Shown: positions 1 to 7,579 of the stretch, piece by piece
Numbering within the stretch: the stretch's first letter is position 1
Layout of the letters: each line of letters opens with the position of its first letter
Notes under the pieces: generated by a model
Databases searched by the model: none
The model's input: the letters and a program-made list of their open reading frames with translations, nothing else
What the model was told of the DNA's origin: nothing
Position numbers and translations under genes: made by a program
From: a virus
Reading direction: 5' to 3' (one strand)
IMG/VR virus record: IMGVR_UViG_3300033149_007571
Span: 20,822-84,821 of that record
Length of the DNA: 64,000 nucleotides

Positions 1-1
1 A

Positions 2-112
2 GGAGCAAGTCGGGCGGCTGCAATCATTGACCGATTTCAGGACCATTTTTACGACAGTAAAGCGGCTGGTTTTGCTTTGGCTTGTTGGGACATTGTGAAA
101 GGTTCGAGGTGA
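2..112 (+). CDS. C-terminal end of a truncated unknown gene
   Basis: An open frame enters from the left window edge and stops at 110-112 (TGA), giving 36 residues ending in ACWDIVKGSR. Its stop lies 1 base before the ATG of the next gene, and the next gene's Shine-Dalgarno (GAGGTGAG) sits inside its last codons, so the two are probably co-translated. The start and most of the protein lie outside the window, so no function can be given. In this position one would expect a recombination or replication gene, but that is only context. Confidence 0.55.
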   Translation, partial: GASRAAAIIDRFQDHFYDSKAAGFALACWDIVKGSR

Positions 113-113
113 G

Positions 114-323
114 ATGAGGAAGGCCAAGGTAGAATATAGTCTTGCTCGTACATTGAACATGGGTAACTATGAGTCGACGAAGATCCACATAGGTTTTGCT
201 GTGGAGTGTGAAGCAACAAAGGAGGCTGTTGAAAAAGCATTTGAAGGATGTCGAGCATTTGTCAAACGGAAGATTGCTAAAGAGGAGATGGAGTACAAAG
301 TTGGTGATCCATATGAAGAGTAG
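114..323 (+). CDS. Small conserved-looking phage protein of the recombination module
   Basis: This is a 69-residue protein with an ATG preceded by GAGGTGAG. The N-terminal half is beta-like (KVEYSLARTLNMGNYES then KIHIGFAVE) and the second half is a charged helix (EKAFEGCRAFVKRKI). Small proteins with the same 'Tyr-Ser-...-Gly-Asn-Tyr-Glu-Ser' opening are, to my memory, common beside phage single-strand-binding and RecA-like genes, but I cannot name a biochemical role. It overlaps no credible competitor: the longer frame starting at 196 is better begun at 334. Confidence 0.7.
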   Translation: MRKAKVEYSLARTLNMGNYESTKIHIGFAVECEATKEAVEKAFEGCRAFVKRKIAKEEMEYKVGDPYEE

Positions 324-333
324 GAGAATAGTG

Positions 334-864
334 ATGGGTGATAACTCGGCTGTGGGAAAAGAAGGCAGTGGAACTGTTACTAATATATTCTCGATTGATG
401 AGTACAATTTGGAGAAAGAGTGGATTGGCCAGCCGAAGTTGTACTTCACCTGGGCAAAAAGAGCAGCAGATTGCCGTAGTCGCTTCGATGAGGCAAAGAC
501 CAACCTCGACTTGGTCCGAGCCGAAGTTGATCAAGAGATTCGGGAGACACCAGCCAAATATGGATTCGGTGAGAAGAAGCCGACGGAAAAGGCCATTGAG
601 TCGTTGGTTGTGCAACATGAACGTGTTGTCCGGGCAATGCATAATTTAGTGACTATGCGTCATGCTTATGATATTGCGCAAGCTGCGGTTGCTGCCCTTG
701 ACCATCGCAAGACGGCATTAGAACGCTTGGTCCAGTTGCATTTGGCAAATTACTATAGTGAACCTCGATCTCCAAAAGGCTACGAGGATGAGATCGAGGA
801 AGCTAAGAAAGACCGAGCTTGGAAATCGAGACAGAAGAGGGCGAGAGAGGCGCACGATGATTGA
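334..864 (+). CDS. Coiled-coil protein, possible UvsY-like recombination mediator
   Basis: The start at 334 is chosen because AGGAG at 322-326 lies at proper spacing; upstream in-frame ATGs would overlap the previous gene deeply. The 176-residue product begins MGDNSAVGKEG, has a short 'EYNLEKEWIGQPKLYFTW' segment and then long charged helices (about residues 35-140) with an 'AALDHRKTALERLVQLHL' tract, ending in a basic tail. This helical layout and its place directly before a gp32-like SSB and a RecA/UvsX-like ATPase match proteins often annotated as recombination mediators in phages. The mediator role is inferred from context and shape, not from a catalytic motif. Confidence 0.75.
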   Translation: MGDNSAVGKEGSGTVTNIFSIDEYNLEKEWIGQPKLYFTWAKRAADCRSRFDEAKTNLDLVRAEVDQEIRETPAKYGFGEKKPTEKAIESLVVQHERVVRAMHNLVTMRHAYDIAQAAVAALDHRKTALERLVQLHLANYYSEPRSPKGYEDEIEEAKKDRAWKSRQKRAREAHDD

Positions 865-997
865 TGTACTAGTAACGTTGTTGGTGTTGCTTTTATTTCC
901 GTTTGTGGTGTTCTTCAGTGTGAAACTGGGGACTTACGCATTTTACCGAGGAAGGGCTCTATTTGAAGAGGAGAACGAGAATGGGACGAAAGGCTAG
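857..997 (+). CDS. Small single-pass membrane protein
   Basis: A 46-residue protein whose ATG at 857 overlaps the end of the upstream gene by eight bases. Residues 2-25 (IDVLVTLLVLLLFPFVVFF) form one strong transmembrane helix, followed by a short polar tail ending in EEENENGTKG. The tail overlaps the start of the SSB gene by 17 bases. A longer frame from 758 exists, but its first 33 residues are an Arg-rich shadow of the previous gene. Function unknown. Confidence 0.6.
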   Translation: MIDVLVTLLVLLLFPFVVFFSVKLGTYAFYRGRALFEEENENGTKG

Positions 998-2156
998 GGA
1001 ACGTCGCCGGGTTTCGGCGAAGAAGTGGAGAGAGGAGATTCGAGGGGGTTCCAATTATTTGAGGATACCTGATGAGGTCGGACTGTTTCGGCCAAAGGCC
1101 GAAACGTATCGGTTAGACTTCATGCCGTATGTTGCTGGGGATGGAAACCCAAGGGCAGAGAAGGGAGAGGAGTATTTTGAGCGAACGTTTTGGGTTCACC
1201 AGAATGTTGGAGTCAATCAGGATTGGCATCTCTGTGCGGCGAAGACTTTCAAGAGGCCCTGCCCGATTTGCGAGCACAGAGCAAAACTGATGGCTGACCC
1301 TGATGCAGATGAGGACGTTATCAAGAGTTTGGCGCCGAAGGAAAGGCAGCTTTGGTTGGTTCGGAATACGCAAGAAGATCCAGATGCTCTGTTGCTCTGG
1401 GAGGTGAGCTACCATCTGTTCGGACGATCACTTAAGGATAAGATCAACAACGCCGACGAGGAAGATGGTTACGATTATTTTGCTGATCCAACCGATGGGT
1501 ACACTGTCCGCGTGGCATTCACGCAATCTGAGCGTGGCAAATGGTTGGACGTTGCTGATATTGAGTTCCGCAAGAGGGCGGTTTCATATGATGTCGAGAT
1601 CGCAAAGGAGATGCCTTGCCTAGACGATATGTTGGTCGAGACTCCATATGATAAGCTCAAAAAGATCTTCCTGCAGACGGATGACACGGATGATGAGGAT
1701 CATGATGACGAACCCAAGGAGACTAAACCTTCTGTATCGAGGGGAAGTAAGAAAAAGGTCGAGTCCAAAACTGGCAAGAGGAAGCAAAAGGAGCAAGAAC
1801 CTCGCGCCGCTAACTTATCGGCAGGCGATATGGTCTCCTACGAGGGCGAAGAGTGTGAAGTGTTGAAGGTGTCTGGAGACGGCACCAGTTTGATTCTCGA
1901 AGCTCCGGATGGGACAATCCATAGAGCGATCGGTTTGGACGATTTGGACAGTGATTCGCCAGCAGTGTCGTCGGGTGAGCCGACTGCTTCGTCAAAGGAT
2001 CAGGATGACGATGATGATTGGGATTTTGATGATACGGATGATGCATCTGGGAATGGGGATGGACCGGAAAAGAAATTCGGATCGGACGTGGACGACGTTG
2101 TCGAGGACGATGGGGATGATGAGGATGATGAGGATTGGGATTTTGGCGACGATTGA
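981..2156 (+). CDS. gp32-like zinc-binding single-stranded DNA-binding protein
   Basis: A 391-residue protein with its start at 981 set by AGAGGAG at 967-973. The N-terminal core resembles the T4 gp32 family: His73, Cys85, Cys94 and Cys97 reproduce the H-x(11)-C-x(8)-C-x(2)-C zinc spacing (gp32 has H-x12-C-x9-C-x2-C). Around residues 275-325 there is a small KOW/SH3-like stretch (LSAGDMVSYEGEECEVLKV). The last 60 residues are extremely acidic and end DEDDEDWDFGDD, the kind of acidic tip by which SSBs recruit partner enzymes. It would coat single strands during replication and recombination, and the RecA-like and nuclease genes that follow fit that role. The KOW-like insertion is unusual for gp32. 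Confidence 0.88.
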   Translation: MGRKARERRRVSAKKWREEIRGGSNYLRIPDEVGLFRPKAETYRLDFMPYVAGDGNPRAEKGEEYFERTFWVHQNVGVNQDWHLCAAKTFKRPCPICEHRAKLMADPDADEDVIKSLAPKERQLWLVRNTQEDPDALLLWEVSYHLFGRSLKDKINNADEEDGYDYFADPTDGYTVRVAFTQSERGKWLDVADIEFRKRAVSYDVEIAKEMPCLDDMLVETPYDKLKKIFLQTDDTDDEDHDDEPKETKPSVSRGSKKKVESKTGKRKQKEQEPRAANLSAGDMVSYEGEECEVLKVSGDGTSLILEAPDGTIHRAIGLDDLDSDSPAVSSGEPTASSKDQDDDDDWDFDDTDDASGNGDGPEKKFGSDVDDVVEDDGDDEDDEDWDFGDD

Positions 2157-2174
2157 TATGTGATTGTGTGTACT

Positions 2175-2212
2175 CCCCTTCATCATCTAAACGGATGGTG
2201 AAGGGGACTTTT
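2175..2212 (+). terminator. Rho-independent terminator after the SSB gene
   Basis: Arms CCCCTTCATCATC (2175-2187) and GATGGTGAAGGGG (2194-2206) form a 13-bp stem with a single G-U pair and a 6-base loop, followed by ACTTTTATAG. It sits 19 bases after the SSB stop codon, which suggests that SSB transcription is largely separated from the recombinase operon downstream. Confidence 0.78.
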
Positions 2213-2246
2213 ATAGATTGGGCCAAGAGTGGTTCAGTGTGGGGAC

Positions 2247-2395
2247 GAATTTTGGCAGATTCTGGCGGAGCCCAAGAGGGGGGATTCACGTCTCCCCTGA
2301 AGGGGGAGACGTCCCGGAGGAGAAACACGAAGGAGAGATGATGCCAGAGAGGCCACCTGGTGCCCGACGTTGCCGTCTCAGGGGGCGCTTCGGGG
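2247..2395. repeat. Dispersed imperfect repeat, copy A (inverted copy at 61240-61408)
   Basis: This stretch occupies most of the 330-base gap between the SSB and RecA-like genes. It matches the reverse complement of 61240-61408 over roughly 150 bases, sharing blocks such as GATTCTGGCGG, CTCCCCTGAA, CCACCTGGTG and GTTGCCGTCTCAGGGGG. Copy A contains a 10-bp hairpin (ACGTCTCCCC, loop TGAAG, GGGGAGACGT) at 2288-2312. Frames across it are Arg/Pro/Gly-rich and lack start signals, so I read it as non-coding. It resembles the intergenic repeats of large bacterial genomes; origin from the host is an inference. The downstream gene's Shine-Dalgarno lies just beyond its right flank. Confidence 0.75.
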
Positions 2396-2486
2396 CTTTC
2401 CCCCTCTTGCCTCAAGAGCCTTGTAACGAAGCCTGATTGAGACCCCGAGAGAGGGGTGTCCTTTGGTTCCCCTTCGGAGGGTGAAG

Positions 2487-3548
2487 GTGGATGACACAGA
2501 GAAGATAAAGCAAATGTTGAGAATGATTGGAACGCAGCAGGGATCTCATCAACTTTTGCATAGTGGATCAACGTTAGTCGATTTGGCTTGTACAGGGACA
2601 ATAGAGGGAGCATTTTTGGCCGGGCATTATTACTTCGTTGTAGGTGATAGCAATTCTGGCAAAACCTGGTTGGGATTGTCGTGCTTTGCTGAGGCAGCGA
2701 CTGATCCACAGTGGGATAATTATCGTCTAGTGTACGACCCGGTAGAAGGTGGAGCGCTGATGGATCTGGAGCGATTCTTCGGTAGGAAGGCAGCAGAACG
2801 GATCGAAGTCGTTGATCCGCCGTCAGAGACGGTTGAAGAGTTTTATTATAATTTGGATGATCAATTGAGTGGGGATCGTCCTGTTATCAGTGTGCTCGAC
2901 AGTCAAGATGCCTTGAGTAGCGTTGCCGAACAAGAGAAGTTTGAAAAAACCAAGAAGGCATATCGAAGTGGAAAGAGCACATCGGGCAGCTTCGGGGATA
3001 ACAAGGCAAAGGTGCATTCGGCGAATTTGCGGAAGTTCATGGGACCGTTGCGAGACACGGGATCAATTTTGCTTATCTTGAATCAGACACGTGATAGTTT
3101 TGACTTGTTCACGCCGAAGACATATTCGGGTGGGAGGGCGCTGAAGTTCTATGCTACGATCCAACTTTGGAATAAGGTGAAGAAGAATTTGATCAAGAGC
3201 GTTCGTGGTAAGAAAAGACAGCTTGGCGTTCTCGTTGAATTAAGGGCGAAGAAGAGTCGGGCGACAGGGCGTGACCGGGTCGTCGAAATACCTATCTATC
3301 ATAGTTATGGTATTGATGATGTCGGTTCGTGCGTAGATTATCTTGTTAGCGAAGGAGTGTGGTCAAAGGGGAGTACAGGCTATATCCAAGCAACGGGGAT
3401 TGGCCCAACGTTTAAGGGTTATCGGGATAAGATAATCGACATCATTGAACAGGAAGACAAGATAGATGATCTTCGATTACTTGTTGAACGGACCTGGCGA
3501 GAAATTGAAAAGGAGTGTGAGATACGTAGGAGACCACGGTATGAGTGA
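2487..3548 (+). CDS. RecA/UvsX-like recombinase ATPase
   Basis: The GTG at 2487 is chosen because GGAGG at 2476-2480 lies six bases upstream; the in-frame TTG at 2463 would put the SD inside the gene. The 353-residue protein has a Walker A loop GDSNSGKT (residues 53-60), a Walker B strand VISVLD (133-138) and a following NQTRD motif, as in RecA-fold ATPases. It should polymerise on SSB-coated single strands and drive strand exchange or annealing in phage recombination. The region between Walker B and NQTRD is Lys/Ser-rich and probably a DNA-binding loop. Its length is normal for UvsX-type proteins. Its C-terminal third is divergent, so it could be a RecA-like packaging or DnaB-type accessory ATPase, but the neighbours favour recombination. 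Confidence 0.87.
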   Translation: MDDTEKIKQMLRMIGTQQGSHQLLHSGSTLVDLACTGTIEGAFLAGHYYFVVGDSNSGKTWLGLSCFAEAATDPQWDNYRLVYDPVEGGALMDLERFFGRKAAERIEVVDPPSETVEEFYYNLDDQLSGDRPVISVLDSQDALSSVAEQEKFEKTKKAYRSGKSTSGSFGDNKAKVHSANLRKFMGPLRDTGSILLILNQTRDSFDLFTPKTYSGGRALKFYATIQLWNKVKKNLIKSVRGKKRQLGVLVELRAKKSRATGRDRVVEIPIYHSYGIDDVGSCVDYLVSEGVWSKGSTGYIQATGIGPTFKGYRDKIIDIIEQEDKIDDLRLLVERTWREIEKECEIRRRPRYE

Positions 3549-3574
3549 TACTTGGTTATGAATGATACTTGGTT
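3541..3574 (+). repeat. 17-bp tandem duplication of the exonuclease start region, creating an upstream mini-ORF
   Basis: Bases 3541-3557 and 3558-3574 are the same 17-mer with one substitution (ATGAGTGATACTTGGTT / ATGAATGATACTTGGTT). Because 17 is not a multiple of three, the first copy encodes only MSDTWL and stops at 3559-3561, and that TGA overlaps the ATG of the real gene at 3558. The first ATG owns the good Shine-Dalgarno (AGGAG, 3528-3532). Ribosomes probably load there and re-initiate on the second ATG. Confidence 0.7.
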
Positions 3575-4391
3575 GATCCTCGATTGTCCCTTCCTCGCTC
3601 ACCGTGCTCAGATGTCTATGGGTGAGTTGCACTATGAAGGAGAGGAGACGACAATCGTTTTTGGTCTGATGCGTGATCTCGTTAACTGGAAGGAGGTTTT
3701 CCGGACGAGGAGGGTGGTGTTCTGTTTTGACCGAGGGCGAAACAAGCGATTGGAATTGTATCCTGAATACAAAGCTAATCGTTTGGATGGGTCGGAAGAG
3801 GAAAGAGAGCGTAGGATATCCCTCAAAAGGCAAATCACTCGATTGATGGAAACCGACTTATTCCGTCTTGGGTATCGCAATGTGTTGTGGGAGGAAGGTT
3901 ACGAGGCTGATGATATTATTGCATCCGTTGTGCTATCAAGTATTCCCGAGGGGGATGAGGTAGTGATTGTTAGTAGCGATTCCGACTTGTACCAATTGAT
4001 CTCTTCCACAGTGTCGATATTTGATCCCAGAACGAACAAGAGACGAACATTGCAATGGTTCTTCGGCAAGTATGGGATTGAACCAAGTCAGTGGGCGGAC
4101 GTTAAGGCGTTGGCTGGTTGCATAGGAGATAATATCATAGGGGTGAAGACTGTAGGAGAGAAGTCGGCTATTGCGTTTCTGCAGGGGAGAATGCCTTCAA
4201 CGGCAAAACGTTATCAAGCTATTGTTAGTAATAGCGATCTCTGGCGACGGAACATGAGGCTTGTTCAGTTGCCTTTCGAAGGATGTCCAGTCTTCAATTT
4301 GAGGAAGGATCAGGTGTCCAAAGAGCGTTGGCATCGGTTCTGCGAAGATTTTGGGATAAAGAGCTTAAAGGGCATATATCCAGGGGGATAA
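3558..4391 (+). CDS. 5'-3' exonuclease / flap endonuclease (PolA N-terminal domain type)
   Basis: A 277-residue protein of the FEN/T5 D15/T4 RNase H family. Metal-binding acidic positions are visible in order: Asp9 (WLILDCP), Asp58 (VFCFDRGRN), the EADDI cluster at 116-120, the SSDSDL cluster at 139-144 and Asp191 in the helix-hairpin-helix region (GDNIIGVKTVGEKSA, 190-204). The YPEYKANR tract at 68-75 is the typical arch/YKANR signature. It would remove RNA primers or flaps and resect ends. It lies between the RecA-like ATPase and the RuvC-like resolvase and is probably translated by coupling to the mini-ORF described at 3541. Confidence 0.9.
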   Translation: MNDTWLILDCPFLAHRAQMSMGELHYEGEETTIVFGLMRDLVNWKEVFRTRRVVFCFDRGRNKRLELYPEYKANRLDGSEEERERRISLKRQITRLMETDLFRLGYRNVLWEEGYEADDIIASVVLSSIPEGDEVVIVSSDSDLYQLISSTVSIFDPRTNKRRTLQWFFGKYGIEPSQWADVKALAGCIGDNIIGVKTVGEKSAIAFLQGRMPSTAKRYQAIVSNSDLWRRNMRLVQLPFEGCPVFNLRKDQVSKERWHRFCEDFGIKSLKGIYPGG

Positions 4392-4392
4392 A

Positions 4393-4899
4393 ATGAATAT
4401 ACTTGCTCTTGATCTAGCAACGAAGACAGGTTGGGCTCATAGCTCAGGGGAAAGCGGTGTTCAAGATTTTACTCCTCGTCGTGGTGATTCTCCAGGTATG
4501 AGGTATTTGAATCTTGGAGCATGGTTGTCTCGTTTATATGAGATGGCTCCATTCGATCTGATAGCGTATGAACAACCTCATTATCGAGGAGGACACTCGA
4601 CCGAGGTTTTGGTTGGGATGATTACAAAAGTGCAAGAATGGGCTGCAGAACGAGGAATTGAGACGACGAGTCGACACTCGGGCGAGATAAAGAAGCATGC
4701 ATTGGGGAAAGGTCGTGGGACGAAGTTAGCAATGCGTTTGAAGGCGGAGGTGAGATGGGGAAAAGTAATTGATAGTGATGATGAGTCAGATGCATTGTGG
4801 TTGTTGGATTTAGTTCAGATGGATATCGGGGTTGGATCTAGAGCAGGAGCAGCAGTTAAAGAACACCGTCGTCCAATATACGATCCGATGGAAGAATGA
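4393..4899 (+). CDS. RuvC-like Holliday-junction resolvase
   Basis: A 168-residue RNase H-fold protein. Asp7 in ILALDLATKTGWA, Glu60 in LIAYEQPH and the SDDESDAL cluster (128-135) give the D-E-D/D layout of RuvC-family nucleases found in phages. The segment SRHSGEIKKHALGKGRGTK between the second and third motifs is the usual substrate-contact region. It would cut branched intermediates before packaging. It starts one base after the exonuclease stop, and its last four bases overlap the next start (ATGA), so translation is coupled. There is no membrane or export signal. Confidence 0.86.
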   Translation: MNILALDLATKTGWAHSSGESGVQDFTPRRGDSPGMRYLNLGAWLSRLYEMAPFDLIAYEQPHYRGGHSTEVLVGMITKVQEWAAERGIETTSRHSGEIKKHALGKGRGTKLAMRLKAEVRWGKVIDSDDESDALWLLDLVQMDIGVGSRAGAAVKEHRRPIYDPMEE

Positions 4900-5819
4900 T
4901 AGAACGAATTCGCTTATGTAATTTTCAGAAGCATGAGGACACGAGGATCACATTCGATCCTCATGTGACGACATTCGTTGGTCCTAACGATATTGGCAAG
5001 TCTTCTATATTGAGAGCAATCCGTTGGGTGATGACGAACAAGCCTTCGGGGGTCGCTTTTATTCGTGATGGGCAGAATCAATGCAAGGTATTGATGCGAG
5101 TTGATGGTAAATCAGTTGTTAGGGCAAAGGGAAGGAAGGGTAGCTACATCGCGACGAAAGGGATGGGTGGTACGTCTTCTGATAGGAGAACATACAAAGC
5201 ATTCGGATCGGACCTACCGGAACCCATCATCCGTTTTTTCAATGTTGGTAATGTGAACTTTCAAAGGCAACATGAACAACCATTCTGGTTTTGTCTAACG
5301 GCGGGTCAGGTAAGTCGGGAACTAAACGCGGTTGTGAATCTCGATGAGATTGACAGGTCGTTGGCGGAACTGTCGAGGCGAGTAAAGAAAGCAAGGAGCG
5401 AAGTGGGTTTTTGTGAGGAACGGGTGGTCGACATTGAAAAGGAGCGGGAAGCCCTGTTATGGGTACCCAAGATGAGTGAAGAATGGTTGGCTTTGTGCGC
5501 CTTGAAGAACAAAGCGAAGACCGTCGCTTCCAGAGTGAAGCAGATGCAGAAGATGTTGGAAGCCACCGAAAAACTGCGAAAAGAGGTTGATATTGAAGTG
5601 CCTGATATCTCCAAGTTGGAGCGGTTACGATCTGAATGTTTTGCATTGACCAGAAAGAAAGAGGATTGGGTGTCGATATTAGAGAAAGTAGAGGAAGATC
5701 GGACAAGGGCAATCCAGTTGGCGAAGGAGTTGGACAGGATGGAAAACGATCTGGTGAATAAGATGGGTGGGGTGTGTCCACTATGTGGTGGGCCAATGAA
5801 GAAAACCAATGCCTCATAA
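4896..5819 (+). CDS. N-terminal half of a split Rad50/SbcC ATPase, ending in a zinc hook
   Basis: A 307-residue protein. The N-terminus IERIRLCNFQKHEDT is the Rad50/SbcC opening strand, followed by Walker A GPNDIGKSS (29-37) and a Q-loop-like region near NVNFQRQHEQ. From about residue 150 it becomes a long coiled coil and ends with CPLCGGP (Cys294, Cys297), the CxxC zinc hook normally found in the middle of Rad50. There is no Walker B, signature or D-loop here; those are encoded separately at 7010-7579. Two such chains could pair through the hook. The Mre11-like gene overlaps its end by 11 bases. Confidence 0.85.
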   Translation: MIERIRLCNFQKHEDTRITFDPHVTTFVGPNDIGKSSILRAIRWVMTNKPSGVAFIRDGQNQCKVLMRVDGKSVVRAKGRKGSYIATKGMGGTSSDRRTYKAFGSDLPEPIIRFFNVGNVNFQRQHEQPFWFCLTAGQVSRELNAVVNLDEIDRSLAELSRRVKKARSEVGFCEERVVDIEKEREALLWVPKMSEEWLALCALKNKAKTVASRVKQMQKMLEATEKLRKEVDIEVPDISKLERLRSECFALTRKKEDWVSILEKVEEDRTRAIQLAKELDRMENDLVNKMGGVCPLCGGPMKKTNAS

Positions 5820-6756
5820 GATTGCTGTATTGTGTGCAGATTTGCATTTGAGCGACAAACCCCCGATAGCACGAAGTGGGGAACCAGATTGGTATGAGGC
5901 AATGAGTCGTCCGTTGAGAGAATTGAGAGATATACAAAGTGATGTAGAGAAACAGCCAGTGATCTGTGGTGGGGATGTATTTGATCGATGGAAGTCACCT
6001 CCAAAGCTCATCACATTTGCTATGCAGCAATTACCTGATAACTTTGAATCGGTAATGGGACAACATGACTTGCCATATCATAGTTGGGGTGAGCGGACAT
6101 CTTCTGCGTTTTGGACATTGGTTGAGGGCAATGCACTTGATTGTTTGGATGGGTGGAGGTCGGATGGGAAACTAGCACGTCGAGGGTTCCAATGGGGAGA
6201 GAAATTGGAGCCTTGCGAACGAGGATTAAAAGAAGATGAGTCTGTGTCTTTATCTGTTGCACACGCATTCTGTTGGTGGAAAGATCGAGGACCAGAATCT
6301 TTATCGTCGGTCGATTTCGGAGTGAATCATCGGATGAGACAACTGGAGAAGTTTGACGTAATGTTGTTCGGCGACAACCACAGGGGGTTTCTGGTGGAGC
6401 TTGGGAAGAGCGCAAGAAGGCGTGGCAAGCGAACTGTGTTCAATGCCGGTACGTTCATGCGTCGGACTGTTGATGAAAAGGATTATGCGCCAATGGTTGG
6501 TGTACTGTTTGATGACGGGACGGTGAAGAGGCACTATCTAGATACCTCGTCCGATATCTTGGACGCGTCAGAACCGGTTGCCGAAGCGGAAGAAACTATG
6601 GTGAACTTCGCTCCATTTCTAGAGGAGTTGTCATCACTGAGTGATGGCCCTATTGACTTTCGGCAAGCAGTAGAGCATGCTCTTGCAGTGGAGCAAGTGA
6701 GCAAATCCGTTCGGCGGGTGATTTTGGAATCGATGGAGCAGGCTTGTGGAGATTGA
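5809..6756 (+). CDS. Mre11/SbcD-like nuclease (calcineurin-fold)
   Basis: A 315-residue metallophosphoesterase. Its motifs run in order: Asp11/His13 (CADLHLSD), GGDVFDR (54-60), GQHDLP (84-89, replacing the usual GNHD), His152 (VAHAF), and GDNHRG (188-193) in place of GHxH. This is the gp47/SbcD class that works with a Rad50 partner as an end-processing nuclease. Unusually its gene sits between the two halves of the split Rad50. About 110 C-terminal residues after the catalytic core are acidic and probably contact the Rad50 coiled coils. The Gln for Asn change in motif III and the GDNHR form in motif V deserve checking for activity. Confidence 0.85.
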   Translation: MPHKIAVLCADLHLSDKPPIARSGEPDWYEAMSRPLRELRDIQSDVEKQPVICGGDVFDRWKSPPKLITFAMQQLPDNFESVMGQHDLPYHSWGERTSSAFWTLVEGNALDCLDGWRSDGKLARRGFQWGEKLEPCERGLKEDESVSLSVAHAFCWWKDRGPESLSSVDFGVNHRMRQLEKFDVMLFGDNHRGFLVELGKSARRRGKRTVFNAGTFMRRTVDEKDYAPMVGVLFDDGTVKRHYLDTSSDILDASEPVAEAEETMVNFAPFLEELSSLSDGPIDFRQAVEHALAVEQVSKSVRRVILESMEQACGD

Positions 6757-7000
6757 GCAATACACACGATTGAAAAAGAGTGTTGACGACCTTCGTCGAC
6801 GTAGAGATAAAGCCGAAGGAGCATTTGAACAATCTCTCCAACGGCTAAAAGAAACGATTGGGGTCGAATCAGAGGACGAAGCCCGTCGGAAATTGGAGGA
6901 GTTGGTGGAGAAGGCTGGACGGATTGAAAGACAGTACAAACTGGCATTACGACGGTTTTTGGAGAAGTGGGGTGAGAAGTTGGGGATAGGCGTTGATTAG
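6746..7000 (+). CDS. Small coiled-coil protein inside the split Rad50 locus
   Basis: An 84-residue protein starting with GTG at 6746 (GGAG at 6734-6737) and overlapping the Mre11-like gene by 11 bases. Heptad-rich helices (TRLKKSVDDLRRRRDK, then ARRKLEELVEKAGRIERQY) run over nearly its whole length. Its place between the nuclease and the Rad50 C-lobe, with matching coiled-coil character, suggests that it supplies part of the Rad50 stalk or bridges the halves. There is no enzymatic motif. This is a separate gene: in-frame stops divide it from both neighbours. Confidence 0.72.
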   Translation: MEIEQYTRLKKSVDDLRRRRDKAEGAFEQSLQRLKETIGVESEDEARRKLEELVEKAGRIERQYKLALRRFLEKWGEKLGIGVD

Positions 7001-7009
7001 AGGGAAGCA

Positions 7010-7579
7010 ATGGATTTGGAACGATTAGAGCAAGAAGTTATGCGGATGAGGACCGAATACGAGAGAGTATTAAAAAGTCAGGCTATTGAGGAAGAGAGGT
7101 TAGTGAAGGCTAGACAGAATAGGGCAGATGCGGAGCAGGCACAGAAAATTGTTCAGGAAGTCGCCTCTGCCGTTCAGCGATCCGCTCATCAAAAAGTAGC
7201 TAGTGTCGTCACGAGGTGTCTACAAGCTGTGTTTGACGATCCATACGAGTTTGAGATCAATTTTGAAAGAAAAAGAGGTAAGACAGAAGCCACGATGCTT
7301 CTTGCCCGTCGCGGAATGAAAATCCGTCCGATGGAAGCTGTTGGTGGAAGTGTGATTGACATTGCTGCATTTGCTCTGCGGTTGGCAAATCTCGTTCTAG
7401 CGAAGCCTCCTAAGCGTCGGGTACTGATCCTTGATGAGCCGTTTCGATTTGTCAGTCCGAAGTTGCGTCCAAGAGTGAGAAAGTTGTTGGAGACACTAGC
7501 GGAGGAGATGGGCATCCAGTTCATTCTTGTTACTCATGATTCCGCTCTAGCAGCGGGAAAGGTGATAGAACTAAAATGA
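7010..7579 (+). CDS. C-terminal half of a split Rad50/SbcC ATPase
   Basis: A 189-residue protein. A coiled coil (residues 1-60) leads into the C-terminal ATPase lobe: ABC signature region VGGSVIDIA (111-119), Walker B RVLILDEPF (137-145) and switch histidine in VTHDS (174-178). It lacks Walker A and a zinc hook, which are in the 4896-5819 protein, so together the two make one Rad50 head. GAGGGAAG precedes the ATG. The four genes from 4896 to 7579 overlap or nearly abut, consistent with balanced synthesis of one complex. Frames in between are intact, so the split looks natural rather than an assembly error. Confidence 0.86.
   Translation: MDLERLEQEVMRMRTEYERVLKSQAIEEERLVKARQNRADAEQAQKIVQEVASAVQRSAHQKVASVVTRCLQAVFDDPYEFEINFERKRGKTEATMLLARRGMKIRPMEAVGGSVIDIAAFALRLANLVLAKPPKRRVLILDEPFRFVSPKLRPRVRKLLETLAEEMGIQFILVTHDSALAAGKVIELK

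Noticed and set aside
2218-2436. Plus-strand frames within repeat A
   Set aside because: Composition is Gly/Pro/Arg/Glu-rich, frames are not shared in a conserved phase with copy B, and no ribosome-binding site is present.
1810-2709. Long minus-strand frame (299 residues) across the SSB end and repeat A
   Set aside because: It is His/Pro/Arg-rich because it is the complement of acidic GAT/GAC codons and the GC-rich repeat, has no start signal, and crosses a terminator.
5239-6004. Long minus-strand frames opposite the Rad50 N-half and Mre11-like genes
   Set aside because: Ser/His/Pro-rich complements of strong coding sequence with recognisable motifs on the plus strand.
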